From Aeromonas tecta (GTDB lineage Bacteria > Pseudomonadota > Gammaproteobacteria > Enterobacterales > Aeromonadaceae), in contig NZ_CDCA01000029.1 in NCBI RefSeq assembly GCF_000820185.1, positions 1 to 57,407 of the forward strand: a DNA stretch of 57,407 nucleotides, read 5' to 3'. Shown here piece by piece: positions 1 through 9,908 of this stretch. Position numbers and translations under genes: made by a program. The notes under the pieces were generated by a model. It ran no database searches. It was not told the DNA's origin and worked only from the letters and a program-made list of their open reading frames with translations. Numbering within the stretch: the stretch's first letter is position 1; each line of letters starts with the position of its first letter.

Positions 1-3000
1 GCCTGGCCTTTCTGGTCGATCAGGCCTGGCGCATGACAGATGCCATAGTGCGCACCCTGTTTCGCTTGTCTTTCTCCCATCGTCACCTGTTGGAGTGGAC
101 CACGGCGGCGCAAACTGCCGGGGCGCCCCGCCTGGCCTGCGCAGGGTTTTATCGGCTGATGGTGGCGGGGGGGTGCTGGGGATGGGGGCGAGCGCCATGA
201 CGCTGCTCAGTACCCCCACCGCCTGGCCCCTGGTGCTGCCCTTTGGCGTGCTCTGGCTACTGGCGCCACTGGCCGCGTACTGGACGAGTCGGCCCTCCTG
301 TCAGGCCAAGACGCTCACTTGCAGTGTGAAAGAGGCCGTGGCACTGCGGCTGATAGCACGCCAGACTTGGCGCTATTTCGAGACCTTCGTCACCGACCTT
401 GACAACCAGTTGCCACCGGACAACGTGCAGGAAAGCCCCGAACAGGTCATTGCCCATCGCACCTCTCCCACCAACATGGGGCTCTATTTGCTCGCCACCC
501 TGGCGGCCAACGACTTCGGCTGGGCCGGGCTCGGAGCTACCCTCAAGCGACTGGAAGCCACCCTGGCAGTGATGCAACGCTTGCCTCGCTTCAAGGGCCA
601 TTTTTTCAACTGGTATGACACCCAAAGCCTGCTGACCCTGGAACCCGCCTATGTCTCTTCGGTTGACAGTGGCAACCTGGCAGGCCATCTGCTGGTCGTC
701 GCAAATGCCTGCGAACACTGGCAACAGCAATCCGGCTGTGGCGCCGTCCGAAGCGGCTTACAGGATACCTGTCTGCTGGCCGAGCAGGCTCTGTACGCCT
801 ATCTCGCCCAGCCCTACACCATACAGTCCAACATGCCACAGCAAGCGATCACCGCCTATCTGGGCGAGATCCACCACCAGCTATTCGGCCAGCAACCGAT
901 GGCACAGCTGCTGCCCATACTCGCCAAGCTGACGGCACAAACCGCCAGCATGGCACACCATTTTTGCCGCAGCGGAGATCAACACGCTGGCGCTGAACTT
1001 ACCTTCTGGCTGGATGCGCTGAAGCTGGCGGTGACTGAGCATGCGGAGGATCAGCGGTCGTTCCCCCCACTGCCGCCATCATTGCGACTGAGGTTGCAGG
1101 CGGTCGCCGACGCGGCACGCGCGCTGGCCATGGGGATGGACTTCACGTTCTTGCTCAATTCACAGCGCAAGCTGCTCTCCATCGGTTACTCCCTGACCGA
1201 CAACCGGCTCGATGCCAGCTGCTACGACCTGCTCGCCTCCGAGGCCAGGCTCGCCAGTCTGTTTGCCATCGCCAAGGGCGATATCGTCACCCGTCACTGG
1301 TTTCGTCTGGGCCGAGCTGTCACCCCGGTGGGGCAGGCCACCGTGCTGATCTCCTGGTCTGGCTCCATGTTCGAATACCTGATGCCCTCGCTGGTCATGC
1401 GGGCCCCCATCGGTTCACAGCTGGAGCAAACCAACCGCCTGATCGTCGCGCTGCAGATCCGCTATGGCCGTGCGCTTGGCATTCCATGGGGAATATCCGA
1501 GTCGGCGTACAACGCCAGGGACTTGGAGTTTACCTATCAATACTCCAACTTTGGCATTCCTCGCTTGGCCCTCAAGCGTGGGCTGGCGGAAGATCGCGTG
1601 ATAGCTCCTTACGCCACCGCGCTGGCAGCCATGGTCAACCCCGGCGCGGCACTGAAGAATTTCGAGCAACTGGCCATGCTGGGAGGGGCTGGACGTTACG
1701 GCTTTTACGAGGCGCTGGATTTCACCCGGGCGCGGTTGCCCGACGACCAGCAGGTCGCCATCGTGCAGAACTTTATGGCCCATCACCAGGGGATGACGGT
1801 GGTGGCCATTGCCAACGCGCTGCAAGGGGGGCGAATGCGCACCCGCTTGCATGAAGAGCCCATCATTCAAGCCTGTGAGCTGCTTTTACAGGAGCGGATA
1901 CCGCAGGACATGACCATCATCCGGACGCGTGGCGCCGAGATAAAGGCATCCCAGACCCAGAGCCGCCAGGACGTCAGCGCGGTTCGGCGGTTATTGTCCT
2001 CTGTCCACGGCACGCCAGTGACTCATCTGCTCTCCAATGGCCGTTACTCCGTCATGCTCACCAGTGCGGGTGCAGGCTACAGCCGTTGGCGCGACATCGC
2101 CATCACCCGCTGGCAGGCGGACAGCACCCGTGACCACCTGGGCTACTTCCTGTTCTTGCACGATGTCCAAAGTGGCGAGACTTGGTCTCCTTGCTCGCAG
2201 CCCCTGGGCCGCACCACCAACGAGGAGGAGGTCGTATTTGCCGAGGATCGCGCCCATTTCCTTCATCAGAATGGCCGTCTGACCACCAGCATGGAGGTGC
2301 TGGTGTCGGGTGAGGGGGATGGCGAGGTACGGCGTGTCTCGCTGACCAACCGTGGCCGCCATCGCCGCGAGATCGAGCTCACCTCCTACGCCGAGATAGT
2401 GCTGACCACCGCGGAGACCGATCGGGCCCATCCCGCCTTTGCCAAGCTCTTTGTGGTCACCGAATACCTGCCGGAGACAGGGGCGCTGATTGCCACCCGG
2501 CGGCCTAGGTCGCCCGAGGAGACCGAGGTGTGGGCGGCACATTTCATCATCGTCGAGGGCCAATCCGTGGGGGCTCTCCAATACGAATCCGATCGCGTTC
2601 GCTTCATCGGCCGCGGCCGGACCGTCGCCTCGGCGCAGGCCTTGCAGCGAGGGGCCCAGCTGTCAGATACCACGGGCACGGTGCTTGACCCCATCTTCTC
2701 GCTGCGCCAGCTGGTGCAGGTCCTGCCGGGCGGCAGTACCCATGTGGCCTTCTGGACCCTGGTCGCCTCATCGCGATCGGCGCTGCTCGACCTCATCGAT
2801 CAGCACCACAATCGCCATGCCTTTGAACGCGCCAAGACGCTGGCTTGGACCCAGGCACAGGTCCAGCTGAACCACCTGAACATTCAGGCGTCCGATGCGG
2901 CCAACTTCCAGCGGCTGGCCGCCCCTTTGCTCTACGCCGATCCCCGTTTCCGTGCTGCCTCCAGCGCCATCCTGCAGGGTCTAGCGCCCCAGTCCGTGCT

Positions 3001-5899
3001 CTGGCAACAGTCCATCTCGGGGGATTTACCCATACTGCTGCTGCGTATCGACGATATCGAGGACTTGGCTCAGGTACGCGAGCTGCTGCTCGCCCATGAA
3101 TATCTGCGCATGAAGCGGCTTGCCGTCGATCTGGTGATCATCAATGAGCACGCCACCACCTATGTGCAGGATCTGCAAAACAGCATCGAGACGGCCGTGC
3201 GCAGCAGCCAATCCCGACCACGCTTCAATGCGGAACTGGCGCAAGGATCTGTGTACACGGTTCGAACCGATCTGATGAGTCCCGAGGTGCGCGATTTGTT
3301 GTTCGCGGCGGCGCGTGTCGTGCTGACGGCACGCCGGGGATCGCTGCAACAGCAGCTGGCCCGCCTGCCCGACTCCCCGCCGTTCCCACCTCCCGGGCCG
3401 ATCGTCAAACCACGGCACACCGTGCCATTCAAGCATCCACATCATCCAGAGCTGGAGTTCTTCAATGGGTTGGGTGGCTTTGCCAAAGAAGGTCGCGAGT
3501 ATGTCACCCTGCTCACCGATGAGCACATGACTCCGGCGCCCTGGATCAATGTGGTGGCCAATCCCCACTTTGGTTTCCAGGTCTCCGCCGAAGGAAGTGG
3601 TTACACCTGGAGCGACAACAGCAAAGAGAATCAGCTGACGCCCTGGTCCAATGATCCCGTGATGGATCCCTGCGGGGAAGTCATTTACCTGCGTGATGAG
3701 GATACGCTTGCGTTATGGAGCGCCACCGCCCAACCCATTCGCGATGGTGGCACCTATATCGCCCGCCATGGGTTTGGTTATTGCCGCTTCGAACATCAGG
3801 CCCATGGGATCCACAGTGAACTGCTGCAATATGTCCCCGTCGCGGATCCCGTCAAGATTTCTCGCCTGAGGCTGCACAACCTCACTCGGACCCCGCGCCG
3901 GCTCACGGTCACCGGTTATGTGGAATGGATTTTGGGCGCATCCCGCACCCTGACGGCCCCTTATATCACCACCCGGATGGATGCCCAAACCGGTGCCATG
4001 CTGGCACAGAATCCTTGGAGCACGGTTTTCCCCAACCAGGTCGCATTCTTCGATCTCGGTGGCCAGCAAACCAGCTGGACCGCCGATCGCAGAGAGTTTC
4101 TCGGTAACCACGGGCAGTTATCCTCCCCCGCCGCGCTGACAAGGCGCCACATGCTATCCTGCCGAACGGGTGCGGGAATGGATCCCTGCGCCGCCCTGCA
4201 GACTCAGGTCGTGCTTGCGCCAGGTCAACGCCTGGAGCTGGTCATCCTGCTTGGTGAAGGGCGCTCGGCCGAACAGGCCAGTGCCCTGGTCAGCCGCTAT
4301 CGTCAGGGTCTCGATGTGGTGCAAGACGAGGTAGACAGTCAATGGCAGGCACTGCTGGGATCCATCCAGGTCAAGACCCCTGACAGGGCCATGGATATCA
4401 TGCTCAATGGCTGGCTGTTGTATCAGACACTCGCTTGCCGGATCTGGGCGCGCTCGGCGTTTTATCAGGCCGGTGGGGCCTATGGTTTTCGCGATCAACT
4501 GCAAGATGGAATGGCACTCAGCTTCGCCCAGCCCCAGGCCACCAGACAACATTTGCTGCGCGCCGCGGCGCGCCAGTTTATTGAAGGAGATGTCCAGCAC
4601 TGGTGGCTGCCCCATTCCGGACAAGGGGTGCGCACCCGGATCTCTGATGACCGAATTTGGTTGGCCTTCGCGACGGCCACCTACATTCTCGACACGGCCG
4701 ATGAAGCCATTCTCGATGAGCTCATTCCGTTCTTGGAAGGCCCGCCACTGGGCCTGGACGAACAGGATGCCTTCTTCCTGCCAGCCATCTCCGACGAATC
4801 GGCCTCCCTGTTTGAACATTGTGCTCGCGGACTGGATCAAGCCATAGAGCTGACTGGAAACAATGGCCTGCCCCCCATTGGCTCAGGGGATTGGAACGAT
4901 GGCATGAATCTGGTCGGCAGCGAAGGCAAGGGAGAGAGTGTCTGGCTGGGCTGGTTGCTGCTGCGCACCATCATGCTGTTCGCCCCCTTGGCCCGCACCC
5001 GTCACGACCCGCGCGCCGAGCGCTGGGAGGCCCACGCCCAGCGGGTGGGGGTCGCGTTGGAACGCAAAGCCTGGGATGGCGCCTGGTATCGTCGTGCGAC
5101 CTTCGATGACGGCACCTGGCTGGGCTCAAAAGATAGCCCTGAGTGCCAGATAGACTCTATTGCCCAGTCCTGGGCCATCCTGTCCGGTGTCGCCGATCCC
5201 ACCCGTGCCATGACGGCGATGCAATCCCTGGAAAAATACCTGATCCGCTACGATGAGGCGCTGGCGCTACTCTTTAGCCCTCCCTTCGATAAACTGACGC
5301 AAAACCCGGGTTATATTCGCGGCTATCCCCCTGGATTGCGCGAAAATGGTGGCCAATACACCCATGCCGCGACCTGGGCCATCCTTGCCTTTTCAAGGCT
5401 CGGGGAGTGCACCAAGGCTCACAACCTGTTCGCACTGCTTAACCCCATCAATCATGCCCAGAATGCCGCTGACGTTGAACGTTACAAGGTCGAACCCTAT
5501 GTCATGGCGGCAGATATCTACTCTACCCCGCCCCACATTGGTCGCGGTGGCTGGACCTGGTATACGGGGGCGGCAGGCTGGATGTATCAGGCCGGCATTG
5601 AGGGCATATTGGGGATACATCGTGAGGGGCATTTTTTACGAATCGACCCTCACTTGCCCAGACATTGGCCGGGATTTAGCGCCGAGATAACGATGGATGC
5701 CACCCACTACAGGATAGAGGTGGACATAGGGGAACCGTCGGAGCGACAAACCAGCACCATTCTACTGGATGGAGTCGCTCTCCCCCATAGTGACGTCCCT
5801 TTACGAGTACCACTGGATGGTGGCCACCATCAGCTCAACATCACGATGGGATGCCATACCCCTGCGTGCGAGGATGTGAGCACTGAACCACAGCTGTAA
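1..5899 (+). CDS. Cyclic beta-1,2-glucan synthase (NdvB/ChvB-like), 3' part, apparently frameshifted
   Basis: The family makes periplasmic cyclic beta-1,2-glucan: a membrane glucosyltransferase half and a C-terminal GH94 phosphorylase-like half that controls chain length. The gene enters from the left edge. Bases 3-173 read well in one frame (contains LLEWTTAAQ, typical of this family), and from about 174 the family-like sequence continues in another frame (open from a GTG at 95, 1934 codons). The switch is at a run of seven G (167-173); one extra G would join the frames. After a membrane segment (about 200-285) comes a glucoamylase-like domain (YGFYEALDFT near 1695-1730, MAHHQGMTVV near 1775-1805), two supersandwich regions, then an (alpha/alpha)6 catalytic domain with GSGDWNDGMN near 4879-4908 and RENGGQYTHAATW near 5338-5380. 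Known members have about 2,800 residues, so roughly a third lies outside the window. Whether it is active depends on the frameshift being real. Confidence 0.85.
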   Translation, partial: PGLSGRSGLAHDRCHSAHPVSLVFLPSSPVGVDHGGANCRGAPPGLRRVLSADGGGGVLGMGASAMTLLSTPTAWPLVLPFGVLWLLAPLAAYWTSRPSCQAKTLTCSVKEAVALRLIARQTWRYFETFVTDLDNQLPPDNVQESPEQVIAHRTSPTNMGLYLLATLAANDFGWAGLGATLKRLEATLAVMQRLPRFKGHFFNWYDTQSLLTLEPAYVSSVDSGNLAGHLLVVANACEHWQQQSGCGAVRSGLQDTCLLAEQALYAYLAQPYTIQSNMPQQAITAYLGEIHHQLFGQQPMAQLLPILAKLTAQTASMAHHFCRSGDQHAGAELTFWLDALKLAVTEHAEDQRSFPPLPPSLRLRLQAVADAARALAMGMDFTFLLNSQRKLLSIGYSLTDNRLDASCYDLLASEARLASLFAIAKGDIVTRHWFRLGRAVTPVGQATVLISWSGSMFEYLMPSLVMRAPIGSQLEQTNRLIVALQIRYGRALGIPWGISESAYNARDLEFTYQYSNFGIPRLALKRGLAEDRVIAPYATALAAMVNPGAALKNFEQLAMLGGAGRYGFYEALDFTRARLPDDQQVAIVQNFMAHHQGMTVVAIANALQGGRMRTRLHEEPIIQACELLLQERIPQDMTIIRTRGAEIKASQTQSRQDVSAVRRLLSSVHGTPVTHLLSNGRYSVMLTSAGAGYSRWRDIAITRWQADSTRDHLGYFLFLHDVQSGETWSPCSQPLGRTTNEEEVVFAEDRAHFLHQNGRLTTSMEVLVSGEGDGEVRRVSLTNRGRHRREIELTSYAEIVLTTAETDRAHPAFAKLFVVTEYLPETGALIATRRPRSPEETEVWAAHFIIVEGQSVGALQYESDRVRFIGRGRTVASAQALQRGAQLSDTTGTVLDPIFSLRQLVQVLPGGSTHVAFWTLVASSRSALLDLIDQHHNRHAFERAKTLAWTQAQVQLNHLNIQASDAANFQRLAAPLLYADPRFRAASSAILQGLAPQSVLWQQSISGDLPILLLRIDDIEDLAQVRELLLAHEYLRMKRLAVDLVIINEHATTYVQDLQNSIETAVRSSQSRPRFNAELAQGSVYTVRTDLMSPEVRDLLFAAARVVLTARRGSLQQQLARLPDSPPFPPPGPIVKPRHTVPFKHPHHPELEFFNGLGGFAKEGREYVTLLTDEHMTPAPWINVVANPHFGFQVSAEGSGYTWSDNSKENQLTPWSNDPVMDPCGEVIYLRDEDTLALWSATAQPIRDGGTYIARHGFGYCRFEHQAHGIHSELLQYVPVADPVKISRLRLHNLTRTPRRLTVTGYVEWILGASRTLTAPYITTRMDAQTGAMLAQNPWSTVFPNQVAFFDLGGQQTSWTADRREFLGNHGQLSSPAALTRRHMLSCRTGAGMDPCAALQTQVVLAPGQRLELVILLGEGRSAEQASALVSRYRQGLDVVQDEVDSQWQALLGSIQVKTPDRAMDIMLNGWLLYQTLACRIWARSAFYQAGGAYGFRDQLQDGMALSFAQPQATRQHLLRAAARQFIEGDVQHWWLPHSGQGVRTRISDDRIWLAFATATYILDTADEAILDELIPFLEGPPLGLDEQDAFFLPAISDESASLFEHCARGLDQAIELTGNNGLPPIGSGDWNDGMNLVGSEGKGESVWLGWLLLRTIMLFAPLARTRHDPRAERWEAHAQRVGVALERKAWDGAWYRRATFDDGTWLGSKDSPECQIDSIAQSWAILSGVADPTRAMTAMQSLEKYLIRYDEALALLFSPPFDKLTQNPGYIRGYPPGLRENGGQYTHAATWAILAFSRLGECTKAHNLFALLNPINHAQNAADVERYKVEPYVMAADIYSTPPHIGRGGWTWYTGAAGWMYQAGIEGILGIHREGHFLRIDPHLPRHWPGFSAEITMDATHYRIEVDIGEPSERQTSTILLDGVALPHSDVPLRVPLDGGHHQLNITMGCHTPACEDVSTEPQL

Positions 5900-5965
5900 T
5901 TCGCATAACATGCGGGAGCATGCCATATGCGCGTCCCGTATCGGCTTGCCGCAATCGGGATGGCG

Positions 5966-6703
5966 TCAGGGCCTGGTTTTTTTGGGTAGATAGGGTAACA
6001 AGCGGTCTGTTTCCGCCTTCACCACGGCATAACATTCGCAGCAGAGCTGCTCAAGTTTGGCTCTGTCCAGCACGGTAATATGACCACGGCTGTACTCGAT
6101 GACACCCAGCTTCTGCAGCTTGCCTGCCGCATCCGTCACCCCTTCCCGGCGAACCCCTAACATGTTGGAAATCAGCTCTTGGGTCATTGAGAGCTGATCA
6201 CCGGACAGCCTGTCCAGTGACAGCAGCAACCAGCGGCAGAGCTGCTGATCGATGGTATGGTGACGATTACATACCGCCGTCTGGGCCATTTGAGTGAGCA
6301 GCGCCTGGGTGTAACGCAAGACCAGATGCAACATGTCCCCATGCAGGTTGAACTCGGTTTTAAGTAAGTTTCCCTTAAGTCGGTAGGCATGGCCTGCGCT
6401 CTGCACTAGGGCCCGGCTCGTCGTGCTCTCCCCCCCCATAAACAACGCCACCCCGATGAGCCCTTCATTGCCGACCACGGAGATCTCCGCCGAGGCGCCA
6501 TCTTGCATCACGTACAGTAATGAGACGATGCAATCAATGGGAAAGTAGACATAACGCAGGGTATCACCAGATTCGTACAACACCTTACCCAGTGGTAACT
6601 CGATATATTCAAGATGCGGCAACAAACGCTGATAGGCCTCTGCAGGCAAGGCCGCCAGTAAGTGGTTCTGCAGTGGATGATGTGCGGGCATATCTCTTAC
6701 CAT
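5966..6703 (-). CDS. Crp/Fnr-family transcriptional regulator
   Basis: A 245-residue cytoplasmic regulator. Residues about 20-130 form a cyclic-nucleotide-binding-type beta-roll (contains LPLGKVLYESGD and VGNEGLIGVALFMGG). Residues about 165-230 form the winged helix, with SMTQELISNMLGVRREGVT as the recognition helix region. There is no N-terminal cysteine cluster, so it is not a classical Fe-S FNR. The ligand is unknown. It is transcribed away from the DUF883 gene at 7158 across a 454-base gap and ends tail-to-tail with the glucan synthase. A second ATG at 6691 is preceded by GTAAGAG and could be the true start. It could control the neighbouring stress genes, but this rests on position only. 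Confidence 0.85.
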   Translation of the reverse strand: MVRDMPAHHPLQNHLLAALPAEAYQRLLPHLEYIELPLGKVLYESGDTLRYVYFPIDCIVSLLYVMQDGASAEISVVGNEGLIGVALFMGGESTTSRALVQSAGHAYRLKGNLLKTEFNLHGDMLHLVLRYTQALLTQMAQTAVCNRHHTIDQQLCRWLLLSLDRLSGDQLSMTQELISNMLGVRREGVTDAAGKLQKLGVIEYSRGHITVLDRAKLEQLCCECYAVVKAETDRLLPYLPKKTRP

Positions 6704-7157
6704 GCTGTTTTTTCACCCAACAAGAATATACAAAAACCTACGGGATGGATAAAAACAGACTACAAGAGTGCCAATAAAGTCTCTTTGACATCAGTTATCT
6801 GCGTTGACTCCCTGTTCGTAGGGAAAAAAATCTCGTGCCTATGTGCTACAGCGAACCGACATCACAACGTCGATACGTCAGACTTGAGGGATATTCACTG
6901 CAGATGCAATGGCATAGGCGTGGATTACATGACGTGACAAGTAAAGCCTTGGTCTCACGGGTTAAGATAATATCTTGCCATCAATTAGTAATATCATCGC
7001 GGGACCGGACCAGCTTTTCTTATACCACTAAATAATATTGTGGGTAGTAGTTCTACCCTTTATCTGCCAAACCACCAGTATCCGTGTGGTATTGGCCAAC
7101 GTAGAATATACGAAGCCTGATACCGCAGATATATCTTATTGAATATGGAGAACGATC
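6704..7157. other. Divergent intergenic region, no gene seen
   Basis: This 454-base AT-rich spacer separates the Crp/Fnr gene (minus) from the DUF883 gene (plus). It holds a short hairpin at 7042-7058 (GGGTAG, five-base loop, CTACCC). An isolated TTGACA at 6785 has no matching -10 box. I could not identify a convincing promoter or operator. Confidence 0.4.
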
Positions 7158-7466
7158 ATGATCACATCCGACAAGAGTACAAACACCACCGGCACGAAAG
7201 CCGCTCCTAAATCAGACGTCATCACCCCTGCTAGCGCAACACATCCGGCGGTGGATCAGATGACCCAGAGTACCCATAAGGTCGTCAACAAGCTCGCCGA
7301 TGCAGTCAACTCGGCAACGACTACCTTCAATGACAAGAATAAGGACTTACAAGAAGCAAAGGACTCATATTTCAAAAGAGTGCGAGCTCAAGTCAAAAGC
7401 AACCCCATGAGCTATATGATGCTGGCCGTGGTACTCGGATTTCTGGTGGCCTTGATATTTTTTTAA
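7158..7466 (+). CDS. DUF883 (ElaB/YqjD-like) membrane-anchored protein
   Basis: A 102-residue protein with a polar, helical, Lys/Asp/Ala-rich body and one C-terminal membrane helix (about residues 82-102, SYMMLAVVLGFLVALIFF). This is the architecture of ElaB/YqjD proteins, which tether ribosomes to the inner membrane in stationary-phase E. coli. GGAGAA sits seven bases before the ATG. It ends tail-to-tail with the BON lipoprotein gene across a long shared hairpin (7595-7640). The stress role is inferred from the family. Confidence 0.75.
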   Translation: MITSDKSTNTTGTKAAPKSDVITPASATHPAVDQMTQSTHKVVNKLADAVNSATTTFNDKNKDLQEAKDSYFKRVRAQVKSNPMSYMMLAVVLGFLVALIFF

Positions 7467-7594
7467 TCCTACAGCATCCCAGGCACCTACTTTGGCATGA
7501 CCCAAGGGGGTCATAGAGTAAAGTTAAATTATATCCATAGATATAAAACTTCATCTTCGGCCATTGGCAATCACTCATGGCATCACAGATAAAA

Positions 7595-7640
7595 TACAGC
7601 AGTAAAACACACCGACTGGATGGTGTATTTTACTGCTGTA
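7595..7640. terminator. Long hairpin between convergent genes
   Basis: Two 19-base arms (7595-7613 and 7622-7640) pair with one mismatch around an eight-base loop. It lies between the DUF883 gene (plus) and the BON gene (minus) and probably terminates both. A/T tracts within the stem serve either direction. Confidence 0.7.
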
Positions 7641-7660
7641 GATAACATAAACAGTCTCTA

Positions 7661-7978
7661 TTATTTAAGATGCAGATTGTTCTTCACTGACGTCACACCT
7701 TCGACACCACTTGCTACGGCACCGGCTTTTGAAATACTGGCCTCTTTACTGACGAAGCCACTGAGCTGCACTACACCTTTGAAGGTTTCTACACTGATTT
7801 CAGCTGACTTGAGGTCTGGATCGGAAAAAATGGCAGACATAACCTTGGTGGTTACCACAGAGTCATCAATATACTCCCCGGTTCCTTCCTTATTGGCTGT
7901 TGACGCACAACCAACCACCGCGGCTGATAGCAATGCTATTGCGGCAAAGTTTCTGGCAATACTGTTGATGTTTTTCAT
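7661..7978 (-). CDS. BON-domain lipoprotein
   Basis: A 105-residue exported protein. A signal peptide ends in the lipobox AAVVGC, so it is probably a lipoprotein. It is followed by one BON domain (TTKVMSAIFSDPDLKSAEISV, then GVVQLSGFV and GVEGVTSVKNNL), the phospholipid-binding module of OsmY and DolP. I chose the ATG at 7978 because it begins the signal peptide and has GGAG 11 bases upstream; longer in-frame starts at 8014 and 7987 exist. It is one of three BON proteins within 8 kb. Its exact role is unknown. Confidence 0.8.
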   Translation of the reverse strand: MKNINSIARNFAAIALLSAAVVGCASTANKEGTGEYIDDSVVTTKVMSAIFSDPDLKSAEISVETFKGVVQLSGFVSKEASISKAGAVASGVEGVTSVKNNLHLK

Positions 7979-8387
7979 GATAAGCATGACTCCAACTTGA
8001 CGGTAGTGTGCCAATCAACAAGATCACGAGGACAAAATTCTGCCCATGCAGTGGCACTCCAAATAGGCCGTGATTGATATATGAGGAACGTTGGGTCAAC
8101 TATTGACTCCCGACCCTATCTATACTGGTAACACGCCTAAACTAGCCTTGCTTGCCTCTCCCGTCTGTACGCTGCCGAACAAAGTAGGTAATTGTTCACC
8201 GGGACGGGACTGACGGCATCAGTTTCGCAAGAATGGGATAGTCCGTCTTCTCGATACAGATCCGTACCACGGCTCGCAGCCATTCCTGCGAGCAACGGCC
8301 CAATCGTTTGCTCGTCTCCACCAACAACAGGATGCGCTGGTAAAACAGCTCGCCGTAATGAGATCACCGAAGCACAAGGAGAATGAT
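7979..8387. other. Divergent intergenic region, no gene seen
   Basis: This gap of about 410 bases lies between the BON lipoprotein gene (minus) and the glsB-like gene (plus). Short open frames here lack ribosome sites and resemble no family I know. It presumably holds both promoters, but I could not pick them out. Confidence 0.35.
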
Positions 8388-8639
8388 ATGAGTGAGAACA
8401 TGCTGTGGTTTCTCATCGTAGGGTTGGTGGCCGGTTGGCTGGCAGGAATATTGGTCAAAGGAGGAGGCTTCGGATTGATTGGCGATCTCGTCGTGGGTGT
8501 GCTCGGTGCATTTGTTGGCGGTTGGCTGTTCACCACCTTGGGTGTTTCCATGGGCGGTGGCCTGCTCGGCAGCATCCTGGTGGCGACGATAGGGGCCATC
8601 GTGCTCCTCCTGATAGTGCGCATCATCAAGCGTGCCTAG
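8388..8639 (+). CDS. GlsB/YeaQ/YmgE-family stress membrane protein
   Basis: An 83-residue inner-membrane protein with three hydrophobic glycine-rich segments (LVAGWLAGILVKGGGFGLIGD, then VGVLGAFVGGWLF and GSILVATIGAIVLLLIVRIIKR). This is the pattern of the transglycosylase-associated/GlsB family, usually induced by general stress. The ATG at 8388 is chosen over an upstream in-frame start at 8358 because AAGGAG sits seven bases before it. The molecular function of the family is not established. Confidence 0.85.
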   Translation: MSENMLWFLIVGLVAGWLAGILVKGGGFGLIGDLVVGVLGAFVGGWLFTTLGVSMGGGLLGSILVATIGAIVLLLIVRIIKRA

Positions 8640-8815
8640 GCGCATCGAGCAATGTATATCGGAACAATGTGTAGGGGTGAGGTTCTGAATGACGTACTGG
8701 CTCGCTGCTTGCGTCAAACTTGGTGATCACCTATTCCCCAACGCGTACGGATGAACACAGGCATGGAGCCCAATCGCGATAGCCTTAGATTACATTCCCA
8801 ACTTGGGAGCCGGTG

Positions 8816-9271
8816 ATGATGCCCAGCCTCGACAGTCTTGACCATGTCCATATTCATGTCGCCAACCGTGCACTGTCGGAAGCCTGGTACGCACGGGTGC
8901 TGGGATTGCACCGCCAGCCAGAATTTGAACCCTGGCTGTCAGAGCACGACCCACTGACCGTAAGCAATGCTGCAGCTACTGTCCACCTCGCGCTGTTCGA
9001 GCGTCCTGTCGAAAAGTGCCATTCCGTCGTCGCCTTTCGCACCACGGCCGTGGAATTCCTTGCCTGGCGTGCCCATCTGTCTGCCGTCCTCGGCCATGAC
9101 GTTAAGGCCGTCGATCACCATCTTGCCTGGTCACTCTATTTCAACGACCCCGACGGAAATCCTTTCGAGATAACGTCCTATGAGCACCAGCACATAGCAC
9201 AAACGCTTGCATCGACAGGGGTTGACCCCCTCCATCGAGAGGATGGTCACCAAGCCCGATGCCACCCTTGA
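8816..9271 (+). CDS. VOC-family (glyoxalase/bleomycin-resistance fold) protein
   Basis: A 151-residue cytoplasmic protein with paired VOC beta-alpha-beta-beta-beta modules. Family marks are LDHVHIHVANRALSEAWYARVLGL at the start, split here by position about residues 6-30, and YFNDPDGNPFEITSYE near the end. His and Glu at the expected metal positions are present, so it may be a metal-dependent lyase or dioxygenase-like enzyme. The substrate cannot be read from sequence. GGGAG precedes the GTG/ATG/ATG cluster at 8813-8821; the ATG at 8816 is chosen on spacing. Confidence 0.75.
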   Translation: MMPSLDSLDHVHIHVANRALSEAWYARVLGLHRQPEFEPWLSEHDPLTVSNAAATVHLALFERPVEKCHSVVAFRTTAVEFLAWRAHLSAVLGHDVKAVDHHLAWSLYFNDPDGNPFEITSYEHQHIAQTLASTGVDPLHREDGHQARCHP

Positions 9272-9304
9272 TGTCAAACCTTAGCCGCCGAGAAGGAAGC
9301 CCTC

Positions 9305-9715
9305 ATGCGTAATGCTGTCTGGTACTCCCGTTTTGCGAAAGCCGCCGCACACTTTTGCGGCAGACCTCGAGTGTTCTCGCTCGCGGTGGGGGTTATTCTG
9401 CTTTGGGTGGTCACCGGCCCGTTGTTCGGGTTCAGTGACACCTGGCAACTCGTGATCAACACCGGCACGACGATCATCACCTTTCTAATGGTCTTCCTCA
9501 TCCAGAACACCCAAAACCGGGACACCGAAGCCATTCAGATCAAGTTGGACGAACTCATTCGAGCAACTCAAGGTGCGCACAACGCGCTCCTCGATCTCGA
9601 GGAACTGGAAGAAGAAAACCTGCACGCGTTCAAGGTTAAGTACCAGGCACTGGCTGCAGCCGCCCGATCGGAACTGACGCTGGGTAACAAAGACACGGGA
9701 TCACCCGAACCATAA
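9305..9715 (+). CDS. Low-affinity iron permease family protein
   Basis: A 136-residue membrane protein with two membrane helices (about residues 23-42 and 52-69, the second with TFLMVFLIQNTQNRD) and a C-terminal coiled coil (KLDELIRATQGAHNALLDLE). This pattern marks the family named after yeast Fet4. The bacterial members are much smaller, and iron transport by them is unproven. It follows the VOC gene by 33 bases on the same strand. Confidence 0.75.
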   Translation: MRNAVWYSRFAKAAAHFCGRPRVFSLAVGVILLWVVTGPLFGFSDTWQLVINTGTTIITFLMVFLIQNTQNRDTEAIQIKLDELIRATQGAHNALLDLEELEEENLHAFKVKYQALAAAARSELTLGNKDTGSPEP

Positions 9716-9800
9716 AAGAGTATCCCTCTCATCGTTTTATTACTTACTCCTGTGTAGTGGCCCAGTGTTTCGGTGTTTGCCAACGCTGGCCTGCTTTAAT

Positions 9801-9899
9801 AACGCTTTTTGTGGTTACCGCAACCTTGCCACCAGTCGGGAACTGAATTTTGCGCTGCAGACCTTCTATGAGTGGCTCGCCCAACACGATGGGCTGTAG
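9801..9899 (+). pseudogene. Possible 3' remnant of an unidentified gene
   Basis: One frame ending at TAG 9897-9899 reads like the tail of a real protein (contains RELNFALQTFYEWLAQHDGL). It has no start or ribosome site, and the reading upstream looks random. It may be the scar of a deletion or an insertion element. I do not recognise the family. Confidence 0.25.
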
Positions 9900-9908
9900 C
9901 CAAGTAAC

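Noticed and set aside
95..5899. GTG at 95 as the true start of the glucan synthase
   Set aside because: The sequence upstream in another frame continues the family-like protein, so 95 is only where the frame opens, not a start.
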